Source: Bacillus sp. 103mf (GTDB lineage: Bacteria; Bacillota; Bacilli; Bacillales; Bacillaceae_G). Taken from it: a stretch of 64,000 nucleotides of DNA. The position numbers were made by a program, and so were the translations under genes. This document shows, piece after piece, positions 42,716 to 50,798 of the stretch. How positions within the stretch are numbered: position 1 is the stretch's first letter; every line of letters begins with the position of its first letter. The notes beneath the pieces were generated by a model. That model saw only the letters and a program-made list of their open reading frames with translations, was not told where the DNA came from and made no database searches. The stretch spans positions 474,592-538,591 of the forward strand of contig NZ_FPAF01000002.1 in the NCBI RefSeq assembly GCF_900116295.1, read 5' to 3'.

Positions 42716-43702
42716 CTACCGAGAAGCAGTTGGAAAAATAATCTGCACAGTTGTGCCTTTTCCTACTTCAGATTGTAATTTAATTGTATGACCTAATTTT
42801 TCAACGACTTCTTTTACCAGGTATAATCCCATACCTGTAGATTCTTTATATGACCTTCCGTTTTCTCCCGTATAGAACGGACGGAAAACGCGCGGCAAAT
42901 CAGACTTAGGAATACCGATTCCGCGGTCTTGGATTTGTAAGATAGTACCTCTTTCTTCTGTGAAGACAGAAATCGTAATTTTTTCTCGATTTCCAGCTGA
43001 ATATTTAATCGCATTAGATAATATTTGATTTAGGATAAAGCGTAGCCATTTGGCATCGGTCTCTACTGTAAGATTGGATTCAACCTTTATTTCTGGGTAT
43101 ACATAATTTCGTAAAAAAGAACGTTTATTTTCATGAATCACTTCATTTACTAATTCTCGTAACGTAACTTTCTCTACATAAAAGTCTTGTTCAAATATTT
43201 CAAGACGTGCCATATTAAGTACCATTTCGAGCCCTTGTCTCATTCGATCCGTTTCTTCAGCTATGCTTTCAAACCGTTCATCATCAGCGTCTTGTGTAAT
43301 AAGTTCAATGACAGAAAGAGGAGTTTTCATTTGATGAACCCATTGGTTCATAAAAGTGAGATGTTCTTGTTTTTTCTTCTCCCATAATTTTAATTGATTG
43401 TGATAATAAAGATATTGTGCATGCAATACGTTATTCACTGCGACAGATAAAGGAGTAGAATCGGCTTTTTGGATTGATTCATTTAATGTTTTAGGGAGAT
43501 TAGATAACCTGACATACAAGTTACGGTGAGTAAAGTAACGATATAGCAAATAGCCAATTAATAAGACCAATCCTAAGAACACGGCATACAGTGCGGTTAG
43601 CCAATGATTGTAGCCGTCATACCAATAGACAAGTAAAACAGTAAACAATTGTACAACTGTATACAATATAAGCGGGATGTGATCACGGAAAAATAATTTC
43701 AT
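42716..43702 (-). CDS. BceS-like intramembrane-sensing histidine kinase
   Basis: A 328-residue kinase. Two N-terminal helices (about 9-27 and 34-54) are joined by a loop of only a few residues (YDGYNHW), the hallmark of the BceS group, which cannot sense drug itself and relies on the BceB permease. The phospho-His lies in MNQWVHQMKTPLSVIEL (about 116-132); then N-box LNQILSNAIKYS, G1 DRGIGI and G2 GMGLYLVKEV. It overlaps the response regulator by four bases. Confidence 0.92.
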   Translation of the reverse strand: MKLFFRDHIPLILYTVVQLFTVLLVYWYDGYNHWLTALYAVFLGLVLLIGYLLYRYFTHRNLYVRLSNLPKTLNESIQKADSTPLSVAVNNVLHAQYLYYHNQLKLWEKKKQEHLTFMNQWVHQMKTPLSVIELITQDADDERFESIAEETDRMRQGLEMVLNMARLEIFEQDFYVEKVTLRELVNEVIHENKRSFLRNYVYPEIKVESNLTVETDAKWLRFILNQILSNAIKYSAGNREKITISVFTEERGTILQIQDRGIGIPKSDLPRVFRPFYTGENGRSYKESTGMGLYLVKEVVEKLGHTIKLQSEVGKGTTVQIIFPTASR

Positions 43703-44406
43703 TTTAATGCCTCGTCATCCCATGTAATATGTAACCTGTATCCAGCTCCTCGAACTGTTTCCAGTGCATCTTGAATTCCTAATTCTGTTAGCTTTTTGCG
43801 CATGCGTGTTATGTTCACACTTAATGTATTATCATCAACATATGTATAATCATCCCAAATCTTATCTAAGATTGCTTCACGGCTGACAACGCGTGGATAA
43901 CGTTGTAATAAAATTTCTAATAAGATTGCCTCTTTTTTTGTAAGAGAAACCATCTTTCCCTTTAATGTTAGTTCCAATCTTTCTGGATATAAAATTAACC
44001 CCGCCTGTTCTACTGTGCGTTCTTCTACCTTCAGGGCATAATCACCATATGCACGGCGAAGCTGACTACGAATTTTTGCTATTATAACCTCATAATGAAA
44101 AGGTTTTGTAATATAATCATCTGCACCGTACTCTAGAGCCATGACTTGATCCATTTCTCCACTGCGAGCAGAGATGAAAATAATAGGACATGTGGAAATC
44201 GCACGGATTTGCCGGCACCAATAGTAACCATCAAAGCTTGGTAAATTTACATCTAATAATACTAAATGTGGCTGAAGCTCTTGAAATGTATTTAAAATAG
44301 TATCAAAGTCAGTTATGAGGGTTCCTTGGTACCCATATTTTTTAATGTGGGACTGAAGTAACTCAGCAATTTTTCGGTCATCCTCTACAATCATAATACG
44401 GTACAT
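43699..44406 (-). CDS. BceR-like OmpR-family response regulator
   Basis: A 235-residue regulator. Receiver domain: IVEDD at 6-10, phospho-Asp in LVLLDVNLPSFDGY (about 51), ISARSG, and TKPFHYEVI. The winged helix (about 130-228) ends SVNITRMRKKL and VRGAGYRL. It should bind the box at 42660 and switch on the ABC genes. ATG at 44406, GAGGAG upstream. First gene of the RS operon. Confidence 0.92.
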   Translation of the reverse strand: MYRIMIVEDDRKIAELLQSHIKKYGYQGTLITDFDTILNTFQELQPHLVLLDVNLPSFDGYYWCRQIRAISTCPIIFISARSGEMDQVMALEYGADDYITKPFHYEVIIAKIRSQLRRAYGDYALKVEERTVEQAGLILYPERLELTLKGKMVSLTKKEAILLEILLQRYPRVVSREAILDKIWDDYTYVDDNTLSVNITRMRKKLTELGIQDALETVRGAGYRLHITWDDEALK

Positions 44407-44462
44407 ATAAATAATCTCCTCATTCTTTTCCTTAGTATAATTATATAATTTTTGAAGCTCTA

Positions 44463-44648
44463 TTATTTCAATTTATCGTTTAAAATACAATCCCCTAAAA
44501 CAGCAAATTTATCTCCATATACTTTCGTAATATGCTTTTCTCCCCAAGTATCTAACATGTCTTGTAAACTCCATCCGTACTCACTTAGTTCATATTCTAC
44601 TGTTAGAGGGACTTGCTTGTAAACAATGCGATTGATAACACCACCTTC
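44463..44648 (-). pseudogene. C-terminal remnant of a HxlR-family regulator
   Basis: After a TAA, the frame reads EGGVINRIVYKQVPLTVEYE, then LSEYGWSLQDML and WGEKH. The pattern GxIxRxVYxxVPxxVEYxLTxxGxSL...W is the wing and end of HxlR/MarR-like regulators. The DNA-binding half is gone and no start is present. Confidence 0.7.
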
Positions 44649-44834
44649 TTATAGGATTCCCGCTTCACATTCATCAACTTAAGAAATTAGTGTTCCCCCA
44701 AAACGAAAAAATCTCATATATTAATCCACCAGGTAAAGGGATATTGTTTAATTAAATTCACCAAATTTATTTTTCAACAAATTAATAGTTAATATAGTAA
44801 AATTAAATTCTAAAAATAAAAAGGGGTGTTTTTC

Positions 44835-46346
44835 TTGCTTACAATGCAACAATTATTACAAAAACGAGCAACACAATCACCAAATATTGAAGCACTTGTT
44901 AGTGGAGGGGAAAGATATTCATTTAAAGAATATAACGAACGAGTAAATCAGCTTGCACATTACTTGTTAAACAGTGGTGTACAAAAAGGAGATCGTATCG
45001 GAGTTTTATGTAAAAATAATCATATGTTTCCAACGATTATGATGGCAAGCTTAAAAATCGGTGCCGTACTAATACCTTTTAATCATCAGCTTACTGTTTA
45101 TGAATTAGAAACGATTGCAAAAGAAGCGAAGCTAAAAGTATTATTTTATGATCCTGAATTTAACGAAATTTTATCTAAAATTGAAGCAGTAAAAGAAATT
45201 CAACATGTACTAGAAACTGGAGAAAGAATAGAAGTATCAAATTCATTTGAATTACGATTACAAGGCCAGTCGAAAACAGAACCAATGGTAGAAGTTCATG
45301 AAGATGACGATGCGATCTTCTTATTTACTTCTGGAACAACTGGAAATGCGAAAGCATGTGTCATTGGTCATAGAAATTTACATTATTATTTTACAGAAAT
45401 TGCAGGCCAAAGGGAGATTCCAGTAGGCGAACGTTTTCTTTCCGTACATCCGCTTTTTCATATGAGTGGTGTACTTTCTATATTAAATTGTATTTATCAC
45501 GGTATTACGATGATTTTTCTATCTGATTCACATCCTAGTCTCATTTGGGATACAATTGAAAAAGAGAAGATTACAACTATGCTTGCGTTTCCAGCTGTAT
45601 ACAGTTATATGCTTGATGAATTTCATAAAAAAGAACGGAATATTTCTTCTTTCAAAGCAGCGCAAAGTGGTGGAACAAAAGTATCTGCAAGTCTTATACA
45701 AAAGTATGCAGAAAAAGGAATATTCATGGTACAAGCATATGGAAGTACAGAAAGTTGGGTCGTAAGTTCATGGCGACCAGATATGGGAAAAGAAAAAATT
45801 TCTTCTGTAGGAAAACCTATTAAACATGTGGAAGTCAAGATTATTCAGCCAGAGACAGGAGAAGAATTACCTACGAATGAAGTTGGAGAGATTATTGTAA
45901 AAAGCCCATATATGTTTAAAGGTTATTGGAATAACGAAAAGGCAACAAGAAAAGTAGTAAAGAATAACTGGTTTTACATGGGTGATGCGGGGATGCTAGA
46001 TGAAGACGGATTTTTATATATAATGGGAAGATACAAAGATGTTATTGTACATGGTGGTGATAATGTGTATCCAGATCAAGTAGAAGAAGTCATTCATAAA
46101 ATAAGTGGTGTGTTAGAAGTTGCAGTAGTTGGAATTCCAGATGATTTTTGGGGAGAAATTCCTAGAGCTTATATTATAAAAGACATTCACACATCATTAA
46201 CAGAAGAAAATGTTATTCAACACTGTAAGCTACAATTAGCGAGCTATAAAATCCCAGAAGTAATATTCGTTAAGGAATTACCGAAAAATGCTTTAGGAAA
46301 GGTATTGAAAAGAGAATTAAAGAGCAGTGCTCTAGTAAAAAAATGA
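44835..46346 (+). CDS. Class I adenylate-forming enzyme (acyl-CoA ligase-like)
   Basis: About 503 residues of the ANL superfamily, activating a carboxylic acid as acyl-AMP, usually then to CoA. The ATP motif FTSGTTGNAKACVIGHRN lies near 165-182, A5 region QAYGSTE near 300, YMGDAGMLDEDGF near 380, GRYKDVIVHGGDNVYP (hinge and core A8), and the catalytic Lys in LPKNALGKVLKREL near the end. Substrate unknown, probably a fatty or aryl acid. TTG at 44835 is favoured, eight bases after AAGGGG; GTG 44826 overlaps that site. Stands alone. Confidence 0.88.
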   Translation: MLTMQQLLQKRATQSPNIEALVSGGERYSFKEYNERVNQLAHYLLNSGVQKGDRIGVLCKNNHMFPTIMMASLKIGAVLIPFNHQLTVYELETIAKEAKLKVLFYDPEFNEILSKIEAVKEIQHVLETGERIEVSNSFELRLQGQSKTEPMVEVHEDDDAIFLFTSGTTGNAKACVIGHRNLHYYFTEIAGQREIPVGERFLSVHPLFHMSGVLSILNCIYHGITMIFLSDSHPSLIWDTIEKEKITTMLAFPAVYSYMLDEFHKKERNISSFKAAQSGGTKVSASLIQKYAEKGIFMVQAYGSTESWVVSSWRPDMGKEKISSVGKPIKHVEVKIIQPETGEELPTNEVGEIIVKSPYMFKGYWNNEKATRKVVKNNWFYMGDAGMLDEDGFLYIMGRYKDVIVHGGDNVYPDQVEEVIHKISGVLEVAVVGIPDDFWGEIPRAYIIKDIHTSLTEENVIQHCKLQLASYKIPEVIFVKELPKNALGKVLKRELKSSALVKK

Positions 46347-46502
46347 TTAAAGGGATTACCTATTTTAAATAAAAAATTCCAGTTATGTGTTACATAATTA
46401 GACTTTGTACTTGTTTTAATAATTTACTAGAGCTCACCATACATGTGGTCCTCCCCCACATTGTCATCAACTTAAGAATTCAGAATTACCTCAAAACAAT
46501 AA

Positions 46503-46586
46503 AAACAAACAGAATGTACAAAATTTTCGTTCTGGGGATATTACGAGATCTTATGATGGACATGGAACAGGACTCCTACTTAACTA
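46503..46586 (+). pseudogene. Possible subtilase fragment
   Basis: A short frame reads NVQNFRSGDITRSYDGHGTG before a TAG at 46584. The text before and through GHGT resembles the strand and His motif region of subtilisins, yet His-Gly-Thr-Gly replaces the usual His-Gly-Thr-His. A frame from 46385 to 46669 covers the same DNA in another phase and has no ribosome binding site. Weak evidence only; the remainder of 46347-46784 is empty apart from the next hairpin. Confidence 0.25.
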
Positions 46587-46698
46587 GTAATATGAGCCAT
46601 AAGCAAGCGTTGCATATATTACGTTGCAAATCAATCTCCGAAAATAATGGGATATTTACAGCGAAATAAAAAGATAGATATTTGTTCATAAAAAAATG

Positions 46699-46734
46699 TC
46701 CCCCAATTATTAGTTATGTCTAACAATTGGGGGA
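46699..46734 (-). terminator. Terminator-like hairpin
   Basis: TCCCCCAATT pairs exactly with AATTGGGGGA over 16 bases; on the minus strand it is followed by CATTTTTTTAT. It would end the transcript of the protease region. Confidence 0.8.
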
Positions 46735-46784
46735 TATTTCATTTTGAGAATTTCTATTGATTCACTTATACATATACACAAAGT

Positions 46785-47117
46785 CTATTTTACGTTTAAT
46801 GAATACGACCCATTTTTATTTTCATATTTATAGACATACAAATAATATTCCCTTGATTTCGCGTTGTATTTTCCTTTAATGCTATTAGATTCATTTTGCC
46901 CATATGCTACAAAGTTTTGTAGATCGGATTCGTGATAAGGTGTCCATGTCATTCCAATCTGTTTTTCATTTAATAAGGAAATATCTATATTTTGCAGTGA
47001 ATTCATCGTAAAAGTATAGATATCTACATTATCATTGTCGTTAAGATTTCCTTCAATAGTCGTATTAAAGCTTAACGGATTTACTTGTATATGTTGGTTA
47101 TTTGACTCTTGTCCTCG
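46785..47117 (-). pseudogene. PPC domain cut off from the subtilase by an in-frame stop
   Basis: The frame continues that of the protease gene without a shift: after the TAG at 47118-47120 come CGA GGA CAA GAG and about 108 further codons. It reads NPLSFNTTIEGNLNDNDNVD, then IYTFTM, MTWTPY and YYLYVYKYENKNGSYSLNV, which is a complete bacterial pre-peptidase C-terminal (PPC) domain. An ATG at 47006 lies inside the domain and has no ribosome binding site, so separate translation is unlikely. Confidence 0.8.
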
Positions 47118-48641
47118 CTAGCGTTTTGAAGCTGAATTTTCTCCATTTGGTTGAAATCCTAATTTTAACAATATAGCTTTTAAATCTGGTAAAACACCAA
47201 TTTTATCGACAGATGGATTTTTAGATTGTGTTCCTGTGTTTGTGTTACTTAAGATGTCTCTTAACTCACTTGGTTTATAGGGTTGACCCAAATGTTCCTT
47301 AGCAATACTTTGTATGGAAGTGGCTGCCCCAGCAATAATTGGTGAAGCGCTAGATGTACCATTAAAGTTAGACTTATATAAATTTGTAAGAGCTCTACTT
47401 GGTTCCGCAGAAGTTGTATCTACATTTTCACCCCAACCATATACATCAATTCGACTTCCATAATTTGAAAACCGTAAACGTTCATGAGGGACGGTTGATG
47501 AACCAGCTCCGACCATGATTGCACCTGAATCTTTGAAATCTTTGCTATTACGATTTAAGACTTGTTTTCCATCTTTATCTTTAAATTCATCTAAATCAAT
47601 CGAACCATTTGATCCAGCCTCTATAATTACGATCCCTTTATCCACTCCAGTACGAATGGCATCAAATACCTCTGGTCGCACTTCAACTGGTAAATATTTA
47701 TTACCATATCCAGGATAAGATGCTTGTGCCTCTAATAATAAAACATCACCAGCGTTTAGATTATTTACAGCGCTTAATATGGCATCTGCTGTGTTATACT
47801 GACCATTATCCCTTATTTGAGAGATTACCTTTACTGTAGCTTTTGGTGTAATGCCAATATTACCTATATTATTATCTTGCGCTGAAACAACTCCTAATAC
47901 TGAAGTCCCATGAGCAACGTGCTGATCTAAATTTCGCCCAGACATAAGTTTAATATTTTGATTTATTAAATCCTCATGATTTAATAACCATCCGTACTCC
48001 ATATCTACAAATGTTATCCCTTTTCCATCGCCGCCTTTTATGCCCCATGCATAAGGTGCATTAATTCCATATGGTGCTTCTGTAAGATATCCTTGGCTTT
48101 TAACTCTAGGGTCATCAGATGGATTAAGAGATACATTCGGTATCTGTATTTCAGGCGGTGTTAATTTTTGCGGTTCGTTAATATAGACATCTTCTATTAA
48201 GGAAGATTTTTTTAGCTTTTCTAGTAATTGTTCTGCTTGTACACCCTTAGGAACTTGAAGTGTATAATAGTTTAATAAATTAGCAGATGAATGATTATCA
48301 GATGTTTTTGTATGTTCATCTAGATTTTGAATGTCTTCAGAACTTACAGATGTAAATAAGCGAGTCAACTTCAAATCCGAAAATTCTGAAAAAACACCTT
48401 CTAGTACTACATCATTTTTTTCATGTTGTATTCGTTTTTCTATACCATCTTCATACGGTAAATTGATCCCATTTTTAAACTTTACAGTGATTTGCTTCTC
48501 GTCTCTTTTTTCTACATTAGATTTTTCTTGTTGTACTACTGAATCATTTGAAGCAGCACTCACTATATGAGAAGTTTTCCCCAGTCCCGTAAAAGCTGTA
48601 ATTGCTATTGTAGACACTAACATTCCTTTTAAAATTTTCAT
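47118..48641 (-). CDS. Secreted subtilisin-like serine protease (S8)
   Basis: A 507-residue protease, exported through a signal peptide (about 1-29). A propeptide of about 170 residues precedes the catalytic domain. The triad is Asp213 (TFVDMEYGW), His244 (HVAHGTSVLG) and Ser430 (FNGTSSASP); the oxyanion Asn345 is in EAGSNGS. The frame ends at a TAG directly followed, in frame, by a complete PPC domain, so the original protein was about 618 residues. The truncated form may still be active, since PPC domains are often removed. ATG at 48641 after GAGGGG. Confidence 0.9.
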   Translation of the reverse strand: MKILKGMLVSTIAITAFTGLGKTSHIVSAASNDSVVQQEKSNVEKRDEKQITVKFKNGINLPYEDGIEKRIQHEKNDVVLEGVFSEFSDLKLTRLFTSVSSEDIQNLDEHTKTSDNHSSANLLNYYTLQVPKGVQAEQLLEKLKKSSLIEDVYINEPQKLTPPEIQIPNVSLNPSDDPRVKSQGYLTEAPYGINAPYAWGIKGGDGKGITFVDMEYGWLLNHEDLINQNIKLMSGRNLDQHVAHGTSVLGVVSAQDNNIGNIGITPKATVKVISQIRDNGQYNTADAILSAVNNLNAGDVLLLEAQASYPGYGNKYLPVEVRPEVFDAIRTGVDKGIVIIEAGSNGSIDLDEFKDKDGKQVLNRNSKDFKDSGAIMVGAGSSTVPHERLRFSNYGSRIDVYGWGENVDTTSAEPSRALTNLYKSNFNGTSSASPIIAGAATSIQSIAKEHLGQPYKPSELRDILSNTNTGTQSKNPSVDKIGVLPDLKAILLKLGFQPNGENSASKR

Positions 48642-48790
48642 TCATTTCCCCTCTACTTTTCCGTTTTTTAACATCTTCCTACAAAACTATCAAAATAATG
48701 ATGTACAAAGCTTTATACTTAAGTAAATTATAATAAGTATCTATAAAGACTTCAATATATTTATATATGTAATATTTCATATTTTTTGTG

Positions 48791-48924
48791 TATATTCAAT
48801 TTTCCGACACATAAGTCGCTGTTATGCAGAATACAACATGACCGCTTCTATGCATGGCCAGATGCTCGCGCCCGTCTAAAAAGAAAGAGGATTTTATGTC
48901 GATTTTTTAATTTGTATTTATATA
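48791..48924 (+). repeat. bcr1-type intergenic repeat
   Basis: Begins TATATTCAATTTTCCGACAC and ends TTTGTATTTATATA; contains GCAGAATACAACATGACCGC and ATGCATGGCCAGATGCTC. One of the cleanest full-length copies. Confidence 0.82.
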
Positions 48925-49001
48925 GAAGGAAGTGAGGGGTTTTAAGATTACATGATAAGAAATTTGTTTCAATCTACAAAAATAAAAAAGGAATAAAGAA
49001 A

Positions 49002-49034
49002 AACCACTATATACTCTACAACGTTATAGTGGTT
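49002..49034 (-). terminator. Terminator of the GntR-exporter operon
   Basis: AACCACTATA pairs exactly with TATAGTGGTT; on the minus strand TTTTTCTTTATT follows. Confidence 0.85.
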
Positions 49035-49046
49035 CTAAAACATCAT

Positions 49047-50039
49047 TTAGGCACCAATATCTTGATTATGTTTCATTTCACCTTTATGAGAAACATAGCT
49101 ATGTGCTATCATTCCTAACATGATTATAAACATACCGCTCCAAGATAAAATAGAAGGAAATGAAGAATGTAATAAAACTAATTCTCCGATAACAGCAAAA
49201 AGTACTTCCATAGATTGTGTTGCTTCCACAGTAGCTAGTTTTTGCATATCACCTCTTACCATATCAGTTGCTTTGAAAAATAAAATTGTTGCAATTACAC
49301 CTGAACAAATAGCAACTAAGATAGATTGCATCGTTTGCTCCTTGCTAGGTGCTCCTGTTGTAAAAAGGCCATACAAAGATAGTAAAAACCAAAATGGTAA
49401 GCTAGCTAATGTCATGCCAAGTACACGTTGATAAGTATCCAGACGGTCTCCACAAACCTCCATCATCTTACGATTACCAAGTGGATAAGCAAAAGAAGCA
49501 ACAATTACAGGAATAATGCCTAGCAAAATATCTTTCACAGCAAGAGATTTCGCTTGCTCCATTTGCATAAGAACAATACCAAGAAGAATAATAAGTGACA
49601 TACCCATCCCTTTTATTGGTATTTCCCCTCTTTTCTTAAGAATTCCATTTAGTGTTTGGATGGTTTGGATGAAAAAAGGAGCTAATAAAGATCCCGATAT
49701 AATCGTAATTTGCCATGTTCCAGCAATTATCCATCCTGGTGCATGTGCAGCGGCAAAACATAATGGAGCGTAAAATAGGCCAAATCCTACAAAACTCCAT
49801 AAGAACCATGTTCCTGGATTTTCTCTCATTACCTGTAATAACGATCGTAGTTTCTTTCTACTTATAACAATAAACAAAAGGAATGGCACCATAAAAATAA
49901 ACCTTAGTGAAGCGCTCCATATCCAGTTACCACCTGATAATTCCATCGCTCGATTCAGTATAAATGTGAAAGCAAAAAAGAAAGCAGCACAAATACCTAA
50001 AAAAACCGGACGCAAATTCCCCACCTCAATTTGCTTCAT
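49047..50039 (-). CDS. DMT-superfamily multidrug/metabolite exporter
   Basis: A 330-residue membrane protein with about ten helices in two halves, of the EmrE-like multidrug resistance efflux group within the drug/metabolite superfamily. The first helix FLGICAAFFFAFTFILNRAM and the Trp-rich second loop (GGNWIWSASLRFIF) are typical. The substrate is unknown. Its start lies 14 bases inside the end of the GntR gene, so the regulator and exporter form one operon and the regulator probably senses the substrate. Confidence 0.82.
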   Translation of the reverse strand: MKQIEVGNLRPVFLGICAAFFFAFTFILNRAMELSGGNWIWSASLRFIFMVPFLLFIVISRKKLRSLLQVMRENPGTWFLWSFVGFGLFYAPLCFAAAHAPGWIIAGTWQITIISGSLLAPFFIQTIQTLNGILKKRGEIPIKGMGMSLIILLGIVLMQMEQAKSLAVKDILLGIIPVIVASFAYPLGNRKMMEVCGDRLDTYQRVLGMTLASLPFWFLLSLYGLFTTGAPSKEQTMQSILVAICSGVIATILFFKATDMVRGDMQKLATVEATQSMEVLFAVIGELVLLHSSFPSILSWSGMFIIMLGMIAHSYVSHKGEMKHNQDIGA

Positions 50040-50685
50040 GAGTTAGTAACTTCCCAAGACTTAACCAGTTTTGTTCTACAAGATGGGCTGTTGTTTCTTT
50101 ATCTTTATGTTTACACGCCTCTATAATTTGTTGATGCTGTTCTACTGACTTTAGGCCATTTATAGAAGCAAACTGAGCAATTTCAAGACGCTGAATCTTA
50201 GATATACTTCGTTCTAACGCACGAATGATTTCGGGATTTCCTGCTACATCTAAAAAAACATTGTGAAATAACTCATCAGCTTCAATTGCTTTTATAGTAT
50301 CCTTTTTTTCAATAGATAATCGCAAAGCCTTATTACTGAATTCTAATTCTTGAATATCCGACTCTTTTAATAGTGGAACTGCTAAACGAGCAGCTAAAGA
50401 ATGTAAAACTGCTACCACAGTAAATGCGTGTTTCGCCTCCTCAAGATTTAATGGTGCAACGCGAGTAACTGAACCAGGAATAGATTCAACAAGTCCTTCA
50501 TCCTCAAGGCGTTTCAATGCCTCTCTAACCGGAGTACGACTAATTCCGAATTCTTCTGCTAACTCTTTGTCATTTAAACGCTGCTCAGGTTGCATTTCTA
50601 ATGTAATGATTGCTTTTTTTAAGGTTAGATATACTTCATCTCTAAATGACATACGTTTAATGGGTTTAATCATATCTTTTTTCAT
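50026..50685 (-). CDS. GntR-family (FadR-type) regulator
   Basis: About 219 residues. The winged helix (about 8-75) shows SFRDEVYLTLKKAI, LNDKELAEEFGISRTPVREA and RLEDEGLVESIPG, the GntR signature. The C-terminal FCD-like helical domain (about 85-215) has Asp and His residues (DELFHNVFLD, EQHQQIIEA) that usually bind a metal and an acid ligand. The ATG at 50685 starts at or next to the predicted transcription start, with no ribosome binding site, so I suspect a leaderless mRNA. The frame stays open to 50760 but those residues look random. Confidence 0.85.
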   Translation of the reverse strand: MKKDMIKPIKRMSFRDEVYLTLKKAIITLEMQPEQRLNDKELAEEFGISRTPVREALKRLEDEGLVESIPGSVTRVAPLNLEEAKHAFTVVAVLHSLAARLAVPLLKESDIQELEFSNKALRLSIEKKDTIKAIEADELFHNVFLDVAGNPEIIRALERSISKIQRLEIAQFASINGLKSVEQHQQIIEACKHKDKETTAHLVEQNWLSLGKLLTHEAN

Positions 50686-50720
50686 AAAACCAATATATCG
50701 CATATTGGTTTTATGTTCAA
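50683..50720 (-). promoter_or_regulatory. Promoter overlapped by a perfect operator palindrome
   Basis: CATAAAACCAATAT and ATATTGGTTTTATG (14-base arms, 5-base centre, 50683-50715). On the minus strand TTGAAC (50720-50715), 17 bases, TATATT (50697-50692) form a promoter under it. Autoregulation by the GntR protein is likely. Confidence 0.65.
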
Positions 50721-50752
50721 TTGTAATTTTTTTAATAACATTCATATAAAAC

Positions 50753-50794
50753 AAACCCACATCATTTCTAAAAGTTTAGAAATGATGTGGGTTT
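50753..50794 (-). terminator. Terminator of glpD
   Basis: A 20-base arm beginning AAACCCACATCATTTC is followed, two bases later, by its exact inverse. It lies immediately after the glpD stop codon on the minus strand. Confidence 0.9.
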
Positions 50795-50798
50795 TATT

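Noticed and set aside
46385-46669. A 94-codon plus-strand frame after the acyl-CoA-ligase-like gene
   Set aside because: No ribosome binding site, no family look, and a better protein-like text in another phase of the same DNA.
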